Origin: Thereva unica
Taxonomy: Eukaryota; Arthropoda; Insecta; Diptera; Therevidae
NCBI GenBank assembly: GCA_949987705.1
Contig: OX465283.1
Span: 92,801,813 to 92,865,812, forward strand
Length of the DNA: 64,000 nucleotides
Direction of reading: 5' to 3'
In this document: positions 11,072-22,066 of the stretch, piece by piece
How positions within the stretch are numbered: the first letter of the stretch is position 1
How the letters are laid out: the number at the start of each line of letters is the position of its first letter
The notes under the pieces: model-generated
Seen by the model: only the letters and a program-made list of their open reading frames with translations
The model's database searches: none
Told to the model about the DNA's origin: nothing
Made by a program: the position numbers and the translations under genes

Positions 11072-13097
11072 CAGTGGCGGATTTAGGGGGGGCTATAGGG
11101 GCTTCAGCCCAGGGCGGCAAATTTTTAGGGGCGGCAAATTTTCAACACATTTTTTATATTTTAACCGGACAACGTATATATGAGAACGAATGATAATATG
11201 AAACCACATGTCATAAAGAAGGTTGTAATCAGAGACTATTTACTGTACACATTTAATCCCAACACTTTACGATATCCTTCCTAAACCAACCGTCGTGCGT
11301 AATATATTCGTCTGGAGAGCGATGTGTCAGATGGGTCTAAAGGTCCCAATACACGAGCGCTCCATTATGGCGACACTACAATGTTGCCAGTCCATTGGAT
11401 CCGGTCCAAAATTAGGGCACACACACGATAGCGCCTGAGTCAGTCAGCCGATTGCAGTCGGTTAGACGAGCACAGTACTTAAATTTTGTTTTCACAAAGG
11501 TTGCATCTCCCTCCGACAAAGTGATAATGGTTACAAATGAATTGCCCTCATAAATGAGCACATCGGAATAGAAAAATACCGAAAAAAAAATGTATCAAAT
11601 GCGTCACATTTGAAAGTGGCTTTGATTGTTGCGTCGTAAAATTTATATGAAAAAGAAATCACATTTCAGGAATATTTGTATCTCGGGTCACTTGTTGCCT
11701 AGGGACATTTGTATTGAAGGACATTGGTGCAAGGTACATTATCCATCACTCGATACTCACATCAAAGCAGTTTGTGTATGATGCGGGTATTACACTAAGC
11801 ATTCATTTTTCTACCTCTTTTTTTGTGTAAAGATTGTGATGCGTTTGTAGTTGTGCAATACGCGAATGAGAAGGGAATTTCTCATAGAGGTCGCGCCAAA
11901 AGAGTTGATGCCGAGAAAGTCGCGTTTTCCATGCGCAGTAGAATCCCCGCATGCCGTTCCCGTCCCTTAGCCTAGTCGCAACAATTTTCGAAGGGGAAAT
12001 TTGAAAATACATAAGCGCATTTCTTATCCACATGTGCGCAATTTTAGCTTTTTCAAAAAAAAAGCTTATACAGAGGCTCTGTCCGTCTGTCCGTCTGTCC
12101 GTCTGAAGCCTACTTTCATCTCTGAAAGTATTGCAGCTACAGACTTGGGAAATATCTCAAAATGTAGCTCTTTGTCAGAAGACCAAAAACTGAGAAAATG
12201 GTCTGGAAATTTCAACCAGAAGTATACTTAACAACAAAAAAGAGATTTCTACTAAAGTCCATATATCGGTAGCCTAGAGGTAAGGCGCTGTAGTCATAAC
12301 CCAGGAGAACCAAGTTCAATCCTCGGCCGCAAAACGGTGAAATACATTTTTTTTTGTTTCATTTTTTTATGGCATATAGTAGCCGTGTTTTTTTAATGAA
12401 CTATGTATATGGTTCTTTCATCGAGTTCATTAAAAAAAAGCTAAAACGACAAGGGAAATTTCATGTAGCGCCTACATCGATGCTTAAAAATTTCAAAATA
12501 AAACGGAAGTCAAGTGTTATTTTTTGCACTGTTACTCCTCGCTAGAAAATAATAAATCTGCTTCTAAAAAATTAATTATTTGTTATAAATTTGCTCTCAT
12601 CACTTTCCTGTTGTTTTTATTTTTAAATTACGTCTTTCCGACCCCCGAAAGTATGCAACATGCCAATCCCCGAAACAACATGCCAACACCCGAACGTATG
12701 CAATAAGAAAATTAAGAAATTTCCCAAAACCTCGATAGAAACCCCGATAAAACCTGGGTTTTCAGATTTGTATGGGAAAGAACTATATAGTTCATTAAAA
12801 AAAAAACACGGGTAGTGTAGTATAGTATAAACTATTGTTTATATTAAATAAAGAAATACACCATGACGTGGGCGAAGAATCAAAAAAATTTAATGTTTAC
12901 ATTTGATTTCTCCGATATCAATGGCAATTAAGCTTATATTTCCTAGATTTGTATGTGTGTGCAGTGTAAACAAATCTTGCAACTTGATTTTGACCCACTT
13001 CCATATAAGCGATCAGCTGCAAATTTTACACATGCGCATAATGACGAGTATAGTACAGTAGATAAGCAATTTCTTTTAATTTTCCCCGGAGAATTTT
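11072..13097. repeat. Composite tandem repeat unit C (partial)
   Basis: Third, truncated copy. It matches units A and B from CAGTGGCGG to about 13097, where it passes abruptly into CsRn1 gypsy pol sequence. It lacks about 450 bp between the T-run at 12347-12356 and TTTCATTTTT, which removes the second and third tRNA-like cassettes. It also has none of the LINE or BEL-1 part of the unit. Confidence 0.8.
12263..12334 (+). pseudogene. tRNA-Met(CAT)-like sequence, unit C copy
   Basis: Only cassette left in unit C. Its T-run (about 12347-12356) is fused directly to sequence that lies about 450 bp further on in units A and B. Confidence 0.55.
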
Positions 13098-13098
13098 T

Positions 13099-13887
13099 TT
13101 ATATTGTGAACGCAATCCACAAGAAGAAGTGAAAAATCGGAGATGCCGGAAATTGGCTATCTCGATATGAAAACAGCAAGATCACTGAACTTTCGTTCGG
13201 TGATCGATGAGTGTTCGGCTTAGCTTCGTTGTCGCGGTCGCAACCGAAGGCTGGCTTTAGCCTGTCAATGGATATTGACTTGGTTGTGCCGTTCAATTTG
13301 ACAACGAAGTGTTTTCGTAATCGTTTGATTACTTCATATGGGCCTTCATATGGAGGTTCGAAAGGTTTTCGAACTCTGTCGACACGTATGAAAACGGAGT
13401 CGGCGTTCTCCAGGGCTTCTGCCACATAGACATCCTTTTGGACGGGTTGCCGAGGATGTATTGCCTTAATGTTCTGCATATGAGAACAGAGGCGAGAGAG
13501 GAATTCTGATTCTTCAATTGGATTTTCATCAGTTGTGATAGAAATCGAATTGGGAAGTCTCAGATTCTGACCGTATACGAGCTCGGCTGGTGAGCATTGT
13601 AAGTCGGTCTTAATTTCCGTGCGTATGCCTAACATGACAAAGGACAAGTCTTCACTCCAATGAGTAGTGTTGTCCCTTGCCATTAAGGCTGCTTTTAGTT
13701 GCCTGTGGAACCGTTCGACCATCCCGGTTGCTTGCGGGTGGTAGGCGGTGGTCCGGATTCGATGAGTGCCGAGTAATTTGGCAACTTCATTGAACAGTTT
13801 CGATTCGAACTGCGTACCTTGATCGGTTGTGATCTCGAGTGGTACTCCGAATCGTGGGACAAATTCAGTGACGAATTTCTTTGCCAC
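13099..13887 (-). pseudogene. pol: CsRn1-type gypsy integrase core and C-terminal region
   Basis: 262 open codons on the minus strand. Integrase core with TTDQGTQFESK (second catalytic Asp) and YHPQATGMVERFHRQLK (catalytic Glu), then SPAELVYGQNLRLP. A GPY/F-type module PPYEGPYEVI near residue 175 is followed by VVKLNGTTKSISIDRLKPA. This arrangement is typical of Ty3/gypsy integrases. The first Asp lies upstream in another frame (about 13900-14030). The reading ends next to the unit C junction, and no 3' LTR was found, so the element is 3'-truncated. Confidence 0.85.
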
Positions 13888-14028
13888 TGTTGAAGCTGAG
13901 ATATCCCGAATTGGGTATGCTTCAGGCCATCGCGTGAATCAGATATAAGAGTATCCACGAGATGGGGGTAGGGGTCCCACTATATCCATATGGATATGGT
14001 CAAATCTATTATTTGGAAGCTTGAAAGA

Positions 14029-15170
14029 TTATAATGGAGATTTGGTATGCCGTGAAACTTTGGACTTTTGGCAACCTAGGCATGATCGAGACCACTCATT
14101 GCAGTCTTTATTGATCGATGACCAGAAGTATTTCTTGGTAACGGCTCGTCTTGTAGCACGAATACCAGGATGAGAGAGACTATGTTCGGAGTTGAACGCT
14201 AGTCTACGTAGAGAATTGGGTATATAAGGCCTAGCAATGCCTATACTATTTTCACACCACACCTGATGGGCGGAAAATGGTATTGGTGTGAGGACTAGTT
14301 TTACCCGCGAGCCGTTGCTGGGGTGCTCTTGTAGAGACTTTAGCTCTGTGTCACCTTGTTGAGCCTGAGCCAGTGTAGGCAGGTCGAAGGTGCCCGAGTC
14401 GACGTTTTCGATTGCTAGTGAGCGTGACAAGTAGTCTGCGACAACGTTTTGTTTACCCGACACATGTCTGATGTCTGTGGTAAACTGAGAGATTAGACCC
14501 AAGTGTCTGGTCTGTCGAGGGGATCGTTCGGTCTTTGTGTGAAGGGCGCGAACCAGTGGTTTGTGGTCAGTATAGACCACGAAATTGCGTCCTTCAACGA
14601 AATAACGGAAGTGTTTGATCGCTGCATAAAATGCGAGAAGTTCGCGATCGAATGCAGAGTACTTCCGTTCTGTTGGTGACAGCTTTTTGGAATAAACAGC
14701 TAGTGGTTGCCACCGATGACCGTTGAATTGTTCAAATACGCCTCCGATTGCATAATCAGAGGCGTCAGTCGTAAGACTGTATTTTGCATCCTCGATCGGA
14801 TGGTTCAGCAGAGTTGCTTCAGCCATCGAGGTTTTCACCTTAAGGAATGCCGCCTGACATTCTGCTGGCCAGTCAAAAACTTTATTGACACGTGAGCGGT
14901 TGAGAAGGTCTCTCAAATGCTCGTTTATCGGCACCAATCGGTGATAGAAATTCACCATTCCCAAAAACTTCTGGATCGATTTGACAGAAGTTGGAGGTGC
15001 GAGATCAACGATAGCCTGAACCCGATCGGAGGATGGAATTATTCCATCCTTTGTGATGCGGTGGCTTAGAAATTTAATCTTTTTTGCACCAAAAACGCAT
15101 TTCTCTAGCTTAATGGTTAAACCGAAGCTATCGAGGCGTTTAAAGAGCTCTTCGAGGTGAACGATATGCT
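14029..15170 (-). pseudogene. pol: CsRn1-type gypsy RT C-terminus, RNase H and integrase zinc domain
   Basis: Minus-strand continuation of pol. The RT connection region FLGMVNFYHRLVP is followed by RNase H (LTTDASDYAIGGVFEQ, FDRELLAFYAAIKHFRYFVE, VYTDHKPLV, ADYLSRS), which keeps the usual acidic residues, degrading the RNA of RNA-DNA hybrids. Then comes the integrase HHCC zinc finger (HSLSHPG...KKYFW...CLGCQ). 14964-14029 is one uninterrupted 311-codon frame. Codons from 14965 to about 15170 belong to the same RT but are broken. Confidence 0.88.
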
Positions 15171-15638
15171 CATCCTATAAACGAAGTCGAGATCTCTCGT
15201 AACTTCATTTATGAAGCTTTGAAAGGTTTGGGCTGCATTTCGTAAGCCGAATGGCATACGAGTAAACTCATATAGGCCAAATGGCGTAATGAGTGCAGTC
15301 TTATGCACGTCTTCTGGGGCGATTTTTATGTGATGGTATGCACGTACCAAATCAACCTTTGAAAATATTGTGCAGCCGTGAAGATTCACGGAGAAATTCT
15401 GTATATGCGGGGTCGGATATCTATCCGGCACAGTGACAGCGTTCTACTTCTACCAATCATGTGAGTCCCGTTTAGGAACCAGATGAAGCGGAGATGCTGC
15501 GGGGGACGACGAAGGTCGACAAATCCCCAATTGGACCATATGGTCAAACTCTAACTTTGCCACCTTCAGTTTCTCCGGGTGGAGCCGCCGAGCGGTGACA
15601 AAAGGTAATTGCGCTTTAGTTACAATGTGGTGTTGCAC
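15117..15638 (-). pseudogene. pol: CsRn1-type gypsy reverse transcriptase N-terminal part
   Basis: Two minus-strand fragments. 15638-15450 carries the RT entry region (FDHMVQLGICRPSSSPAASP, LHLVPK). 15431-15117 carries [24 protein letters not shown] (first catalytic Asp) and [14 protein letters not shown]. The frame then reads DFVYRMSIS where gypsy RTs have the Y-x-D-D box, so the catalytic YxDD pair and about 10 codons have been deleted near 15175. The enzyme cannot be active. Confidence 0.85.
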
Positions 15639-15864
15639 ATTGTGTTTAACCGGAAGGTTAAAATTGGGCGGTTTTGTTAACGAAACGTACTTCGTTAATA
15701 GCTCTTTGTATATGCCAATAACTCGTCATAGAAATGTTTCGGGGTTGTAGTCGACGGTAGCGCACACGTTAATTCGAAACTTCGTGCGCTTGTCGACTAA
15801 ATGCCGATATTCAAAATCGACGGACAATTTGAACTTCGTTAAGAAGTCCGCCCCGATAATGGCT

Positions 15865-16204
15865 TTAGTGGTGTCGGCTATAATAAGTGTTAGTGCCGAA
15901 AGTTCGGATCAGTGATCCGTTGGCCGCGTACAGAAGGACGTTCGGGCTACCGTTATGGGCCGGGAACGCCTTGCCGGGAACAATTGAAATGTACGAGCCC
16001 GAATCAATCAGAAAGTCCATCCGATTGTTGGTGTCACGGACGAATATGAGCGGCCGGTTATATGCTCGCTCGAATCGATCCCCAACTTTAGTTTTTTTTA
16101 GGCGTGGTGGACTTTTTCTTCGCCGGTTTGGCTTGGCCACAACCGAAACTGCAGGGGGCTTTGCAGGTGCGGGCTTCATCACCGTAACGGTAATGGAAGT
16201 AGCA
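15865..16204 (-). pseudogene. CsRn1 CHCC zinc finger and aspartic protease
   Basis: Codons 16204-16151 (minus) read CYFHYRYGDEARTCKAPC, a C-x3-H-x9-C-x3-C finger. That CHCC finger, in place of a CCHC knuckle, is a hallmark of the CsRn1 clade of Ty3/gypsy. In another frame, 16182-15865 encodes a retropepsin: RPLIFVRDTNNRMDFLIDSGSYISIVPG, with the D-S-G active site, then GSPNVLLYAANGSLIRTFG. The finger and protease are out of frame with each other, so at least one frameshift lies near 16130. Confidence 0.8.
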
Positions 16205-16309
16205 GAGGCTACCCCGCCGTTTGTTGGCCCCTTGTGGCCGAGTGGCCGAGGGTTGTCGGTAGCCGCCCTGCCGATTGGCAGGTGTTCGGCTTCTCGGTTT
16301 TCGCTGGCC

Positions 16310-16664
16310 TCAGTCCAGCCTGTCCAGCCGAACTGTCAGCCTATTAATGGCGCTTTGGAGCGCCACCAATGTGGGTTCCGCTGTGGCAGGTGTTGCGCGG
16401 ACGGCGGAAGCGTATGAGGCGCCTCCGTGTGGAAGCACCTCCCAAACCGGGTAACGACTGGTCAGCAGCGGATGGTTCCGGATCAGGTCGTCGTTGACTG
16501 CTGCCGATCCTCCGGCTAGTGCCTTGAGAGCCTGGAGGAACTCAGCAGGTTTTCGGTCTCCAGGCTCTTGCACTGACAGCAACTGCTCGAGACGGCGCTT
16601 CTCCGAAGTGCCGTACTTCTCGAGCAGATACTGTTTGACTTCCACGTATATAGACTCGGAGTAA
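16310..16664 (-). pseudogene. gag: CsRn1 gag, 3' half
   Basis: Minus-strand gag C-terminal half: EVKQYLLEKYGTSEKRRLEQ, LSVQEPGDRKPAEFLQALK, DDLIRNHPLLTSRYPVWEVLP. Capsid-like region of a gypsy element. Its upstream part lies at 23140-23406; a plus-strand gypsy insertion separates the two halves. The GTAA at 16661-16664 repeats at 23140-23143, and the reading frame on the two sides is the same across a single GTAA. Confidence 0.85.
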
Positions 16665-18741
16665 TGTAACGGTCGGAATTATCATTTATTTGGGTTGGGA
16701 AATTTATTTTGTAATCACCTGGCAATGGGAAATTTTGGAAAAAATCACTTTGCGGAAACAGGAAAATTTAAAGGATAATCGGCGAGGGAACGAAAAATTG
16801 GATTGAAGGGGAGAGCAGATTTTGTTTTTGGAAAGGAAGAAAGATTGAAAATTTGTGGAAGTCGGACGAATTGGGCCGATAAAACGGTTCTTAATTTTTT
16901 GAAAATTAGTGTGGTAGTTTCTCCAACATGAACTTAAACTGAAACTCACCAATAAAGTCAAAAAAAAAACTGATTGGTGGTATTGAATTCTTGAGGACTG
17001 ATTGCAGTAATTTGAAGCCCTATCAAAATACTGGGAAGTGGGAGTTGAGTATCCTGGATCCGCTGAACAAGAGTGCAGAGGTTGGCGAGCAACGCTGAGA
17101 GGTGCTGAGGACAGTCCAGGCTTTTGTGGGTTAGGAGGGACGAAGAAGTGCGGAAGCAGGTTTTTGTCTGATTTATTTTCTGTAACTATCCTCATAAGAA
17201 TAGGAGCCACGGCGAAACGAGCTGATTTTTTAAAATACACGAAATTTATTGGACCAGCAGCAAAACTGAAGTCCGGAGGTAGCTGCCGAAGGGCATCCCT
17301 TTACAAGTTTTGAATATGGGTGCACTGTTCGCAGGCGGAAAAGCTTTAATAAAAATAAATAATGAATCTAAAAAAACATGGGATCTGGATACATAAGGTA
17401 TAAGGATGTAGAGCAACCGACATTTAAGAAAATCTGGTTATCTAGCTGTAAGTAGGCATTAATAATTAATAATTAAGAGGAACAGAATTATAGAAAGGTG
17501 ACGTAGGTTATCCCTAATACGGGCTATGGTTACATTTTCTTTTGTGAATACGCCACTATTTAAAACAAAAAAAATTATATATATACTAAATATAACTATA
17601 CAAATAAAAAAAGTAAAAAAAGAAAGAAAAAAACACGAATACACCACAGAACACAACACATTATACACATTATATGGTTTAAGAGGTTAATTGATTAATA
17701 CAATACATTAATTTTTTTACTAGTAGATGGGCTATGGTTACATTTTCTTTTGTGAATACGCCACTATTTAAAACAAAAAAAATTATATATATACTAAATA
17801 TAACTATACAAATAAAAAAAGTAAAAAAAGAAAGAAAAAAACACGAATACACCACAGAACACAACACATTATACACATTATATGGTTTAAGAGGTTAATT
17901 GATTAATACAATACATTAATTTTTTTACTAGTAGATGATACAGTTGATAATTTGAATTATATTGAAATTTTTTTGTGTAAATTTTTGAGGGGGCATTTGT
18001 TGTCCTAATTTTTCTTGTTGTTTTTCAAGTAATTTATTATTAATTAAAATTGAACACGATATTTGTGATACCATTTGTGATAAAACGAGGCGAAATTGGT
18101 ACCAATACGGCGCGTTTTAAATCGGTTATCTTACGAAATTATCCCGACAGTGGAAATCGTAAGTTATTTTTGTTGGTTCTTCTTTAAAAATGTATATGTT
18201 GATCTAGTATGACATTGATCTCATTTCGTTTTCCATTGAATATTGTTTTTACCTAATTGTGTTCTGGTTTTTGATAACTGTATCTGAAATAAACAAAACA
18301 AAGATTTGTATGCTATTAATGATGAACTCAAGTTGTTAGATTTTTTTTGGGGAATGGTTGGGACGGGTGATATTTCTTTTCAGGGTGTCCTAGATAGTGA
18401 CTTTCCCTGAAGCTGATAGTCGTAGATACTATGGGCTGTCAGGGAAACAGATAGACATGACACGGCTCAGGCGAGGACCGGGGGACGACGGGAATTGAAT
18501 AAGATTTTTCATAGTCACAGGTAAGTGGTGAACCAACCGCGGTAAGCCCCGGCCACACACCCCACGACCCCTCCGGCGAGCTAGATAACTCCGTGTGGCC
18601 GGCGTAGGAGTTCCGGGTTTTCTTTTCATTTCTTATGTATGGTATTGGCTCCTTGGTCATGCTCTTCCGGGCTTGTGGCTAAGGGGGTAATACCTCGCAT
18701 AAGTGGCGCCCACTATTTTATCGCGCCATTATGCTATTACA
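16665..18741 (+). repeat. Gypsy-B 5' LTR
   Basis: From TGTAACGG to ATTACA, 2,077 bp. 17448-18741 is repeated at the 3' end of the element (22067-23139). The first 783 bp have no second copy because the 3' LTR is truncated, so assigning 16665-17447 to the LTR rests on the TSD and TGTAA/TTACA ends. It contains a 208-bp tandem duplication absent from the 3' LTR. Confidence 0.75.
17521..17936 (+). repeat. 208-bp tandem duplication inside 5' LTR
   Basis: GGGCTATGGTTACATTTTC... to TTTTTACTAGTAGAT occurs twice head-to-tail (from 17521 and from 17729). The 3' LTR has a single copy (from 22139). Confidence 0.9.
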
Positions 18742-18745
18742 TAAA

Positions 18746-18760
18746 TGGCGCCCAACGTAG
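18746..18760 (+). other. Gypsy-B primer binding site (tRNA-Lys type)
   Basis: TGGCGCCCAACGTAG, four bases after the LTR end. Its first 13 bases are complementary to the 3' end typical of insect tRNA-Lys (ends ...ACGTTGGGCGCCA). Confidence 0.85.
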
Positions 18761-19963
18761 CTTTTAAAGCCCGTTGACTGTCCTATACGGACCTTGAAGT
18801 TTAAATTTTTTTTGGTTTAGTACCACTTGCGCCTTCACGGACAACATTTGATTTTTTTGTTTATGGTTCACCACTTTTACCCAGCGCTCGCCGTGGGCTA
18901 AGGTAGTACCGCGAGGCCTTAGCCTTTGTCTGTTTTGCCGAATTTTTTTTTCAGCGCTTGTCCAAATTCTAGGTGAATTTTTCTTTGTCTTCGCTTTTAG
19001 GCCTGTCCGTTCACTTACGCGGTAACTTCTTCGTTTTGGAGTAGCTTCGAACCATGCTGACCTGCACGGCTTGCTAAAAAGGGGTGTTCGCTTGGCTATG
19101 CGTGCAGGTGTAGTAGTGGTTCATCCCTGACCTGTTTCTAGGGTCGGTGACTCTGGTATCAGGCGTGATACCGCCTGCCACTGCGTCGGTCCGTGAACAG
19201 GATCCTCTTTTAATTTTTCCTGGTGGAAGTTGAAGTTGGTTCAAGGGCTTAACCGTCTTTGGTAACAGGCGTGTTAACGCCTGCCACTGCGCCCCTTGTT
19301 CCTTCGGAAGGTCCATCCAGCTTTTTTAAATTCTATTTTTTTGTTTATGTCCTGAGTTTTTTTCGTCTGTTCCTCCCAACTGATTGATTTTCCGAAAGGT
19401 AGCTCAGTTGTGGTTGAACAGCGGATCCCCCAAATTTTTTTATTTTTGAAGAAGTTTCCTTTCCTTTCGTGGCGATGCGATTTTGAGTTTCGTTTCCGTC
19501 CTTCTGTCGGGTGTAGACCTGAAGCTGGGTCGGAGACCTTGATGACACTTGGTGATGACTATGCTTCATAGTTTTCACCAACTGCCATCGAGGCCATCGA
19601 CATGCGGGAGCCCTGGGGGAATTGCCGTCTGCCTCAACCATTCTTCACACATATTGAATTAAAGCAAATCACTCACCTACCCTAACATATATATACACTA
19701 ATACAAACTTATCACTACACACTAATCACTGTTGATTTTTTTTCGGGGGTTACATACAATATTATTAACATCTATTTGATTTGGTTAATTCCACTCTTTG
19801 CTTACTGGTTATCGTTTGTTTTTGTGTAGAGTATATCGGGGGATAATTTTGCTTCAAATTTTACTTTGATTTTTTTTTTGAATTGTATATTTGTCGGTAC
19901 ACTGCTTGTTATCTCCTCAAAGTTAAGGGTTGGATCTTTAGTATTATTGAAGTGAATTGAGGC
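18761..19963 (+). other. Gypsy-B leader with two related hairpins
   Basis: About 1.2 kb of untranslated leader. It contains two copies of a motif ending CGCCTGCCACTGCG at 19157-19185 and 19264-19291. The second forms a perfect 7-bp stem CAGGCGT-GTTA-ACGCCTG; the first forms 6 pairs with a different loop. Such leader hairpins could act in dimerisation or packaging (inference). No gene seen. Confidence 0.55.
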
Positions 19964-21091
19964 ATGGAACTTAGAAGTGGGAAATCTGCGGGTGCAACTG
20001 CTGGTGGAAGTAATCTTCGTAATGTCGCTGGTAGTAGTAATGGAACCGAAGCCGGCCAAGGTGATACACCCACTGTCCCCGACCCTACTCCTTCGCTAGA
20101 GGAGCGAGTTTTACAGTTGAGTCAACTAGTAACCACGCTTATAGCTCAGCAGCGACCGGTTGAAATGCCAGTGACCCCTCGCGCCGCCAGTGACCAGTTT
20201 TCTATACCAGTGGGGAATCCACAGGCAGACGGCGGAATAGTTTCGTCAGTGGCGATTCAACACCGCAAGTCTCCAGTTACCTTCTGGAACCTAAAGTTCT
20301 CCGGCGAGGACAAAATGTTGTCGGCGGAGGAGTTTCTGTTCCGGGTGGAGCTGAAGGCTCGCGACGATGGAGTTAGTCACTCAGAGGTGTGCCGTAATCT
20401 CTCGGCATTGTTGTCGGGCCGAGCCGCCGATTGGTATTGGTCACAATTTAGGCGTCAATATTTGGATCCTGATTGGGAAACCGTACGGACACAACTCATT
20501 CAACATTTTCGGAGTAGGGAATCAGACGAAGAATTGATTTTGCAGATGATGGACACCAAGCAGCAAAATCTTTCCTTCGATGATTTCACTGCCCAGCTGC
20601 TGTCGCTGCACAACCGGATGACTCATCCGATGTCTGCAAACGGATTATTAGGGATAGTGGTCCGAAACTTGAATTACACGCTAGGGTCAGCGGTTATAGG
20701 GCACAGTTTCACCAGCATGCAACAATTGCGGGAGACCTGCATTCGTGTGGAGCGCTGGCAGAAACAGAAACGCTTAGAGCGTAGACCCGATAGGCAGCTA
20801 CACGAAATTGAATACCCGCCGTCGTATAGCACTGAGCAAATACTCCCAAACCTGTCTTCACCAGGAGTAGACGCAATAACCTCTTCGAGTCAGACCCAGA
20901 CGAATCCACGATCGCTCCGATGTTGGAATTGCCAGCAACCGGGCCATCCATTTATGGACTGCCCATCTGAGACTCGTGGCTTGTTCTGCTACAAGTGTGG
21001 CAAGCCAGGAGTCGTGACTCCAGTATGCCCTACCTGTCAGGGAAACCGGAGCGGGTGTGCGAGACCGTACGGGAGTCCGCGCCCGAGCTAA
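19964..21091 (+). CDS. gag: Gypsy-B gag polyprotein
   Basis: 375 codons from ATG 19964, uninterrupted. N-terminal low-complexity region, then a capsid-like domain (VTFWNLKFSGEDKMLSAEEF, SGRAADWYWSQFRRQY, WETVRTQLIQHFRSRESDEE, MMDTKQQNLSFDDF). Two nucleocapsid knuckles follow: CWNCQQPGHPFMDC (complete C-x2-C-x4-H-x4-C) and CYKCGKPGVVTPVC, in which the His is replaced by Val. The protein would form virus-like particles and bind the element RNA. Pol overlaps its last 97 bases in the -1 frame. The next gene is truncated, so particles, if made, would lack full enzymes. Confidence 0.9.
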   Translation: MELRSGKSAGATAGGSNLRNVAGSSNGTEAGQGDTPTVPDPTPSLEERVLQLSQLVTTLIAQQRPVEMPVTPRAASDQFSIPVGNPQADGGIVSSVAIQHRKSPVTFWNLKFSGEDKMLSAEEFLFRVELKARDDGVSHSEVCRNLSALLSGRAADWYWSQFRRQYLDPDWETVRTQLIQHFRSRESDEELILQMMDTKQQNLSFDDFTAQLLSLHNRMTHPMSANGLLGIVVRNLNYTLGSAVIGHSFTSMQQLRETCIRVERWQKQKRLERRPDRQLHEIEYPPSYSTEQILPNLSSPGVDAITSSSQTQTNPRSLRCWNCQQPGHPFMDCPSETRGLFCYKCGKPGVVTPVCPTCQGNRSGCARPYGSPRPS

Positions 21092-22066
21092 GCTCGCCCG
21101 TTATCCCTTCACATATTCCAAATACCAGTGATATGACTACCATCAGCGACTTTACGTCCACTGATGCTCTTCCTGTTTTTCCCTCAGAGGAGGTTAAACT
21201 TTCGTTCCTTTCCCGTTGGAAGAGATATATCTCCACTCGTGCCCGCATCTTTTCGGAGCCCTCTTTTGTGGACTCCCTAATTTCCAAGCATACCCCTCCC
21301 CAAATTAGGGTACGAGCAAAGGAGAAGCGACAATGTTTGCAGAAAATTGTTTCTGCCTTCATCTCTGATTCGTCAGATCCTCGGCTGTTTACGAAGGTCC
21401 GGTTAGCTAACGAAGAAGTGGTTGGTTTGTTGGACAGTGGTGCCACTGTTAGCTGTTTGGGAAGAGATGCCGAAGCGTTTCTAGCTAATCATCCCGAAGT
21501 GGCAGTCTACACTTTGCGCTCTGTAGTGCATACTGCTGACGGGGCTCCGCAGAGACTGTGCGGTTATATTCGAGTTCCGATATCCTTTGGAGGAAGGACC
21601 CGTGATATAACCATCTATGTGGTGCCCAGTCTCAGCCAGAGACTGTACCTAGGGATGGATTTTTGGAATCTTTTCGGCCTAGCTCCCCAAATAGTCGGCG
21701 AGATAAACGCTCCATCCGTGTCTGCAAAAATGCACGACTTAACGTCCACGCAATGCGAACGGTTGGAACGCGTCAAGGCCAGATTTCCCTCTTTTGATGT
21801 CTTCGGACTGGGAAAGACTAACCTGGAGGAACACATCATTGACACTGGTGACTCAGTTCCCATTAAACAGAGGCATTATCCCGTCTCACCCGCTGTACAA
21901 CAGCTGATGTATGGTGAGTTAGACAGGATGTTGTCGCTGGGGGTGATTGAGCCATCAAATAGTCCCTGGAATTCTCCAGTGGTGTTGGTTCGTAAACCAG
22001 GTAAGGTCCGCCTGTGCCTTGACTCTCGCAAGGTGAACAGTGTCACTATCAAAGACGCCTATCCTC
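20995..22066 (+). pseudogene. pol: Gypsy-B pol, truncated in reverse transcriptase
   Basis: Open in the -1 frame relative to gag up to 22074, where the last codons and stop come from the LTR. Linker region, then retropepsin (EEVVGLLDSGATVSCLG, D-S-G active site; YLGMDFWNLFGLAP end). The RT N-terminus follows (IKQRHYPVSPAVQQLMYGEL, SPWNSPVVLVRKPGKVRLCL, DSRKVNSVTIKDAYP). Immediately after DAYP the sequence joins GTAAGTAGG of the LTR. The RT catalytic core, RNase H, integrase and polypurine tract are gone. Protease may be intact; the rest cannot work. Confidence 0.88.
21040..21046 (+). promoter_or_regulatory. Candidate -1 frameshift slippery heptamer
   Basis: GGGAAAC sits in the gag-pol overlap with gag-frame codons ..G GGA AAC, the X XXY YYZ pattern for -1 slippage. 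The pol frame continues as SGKPERVCETV after it. No downstream pseudoknot was modelled. Confidence 0.6.

Noticed and set aside
15887..16417. 176-codon plus-strand frame
   Set aside because: Antisense to the CsRn1 protease and gag, whose minus-strand motifs explain the region.
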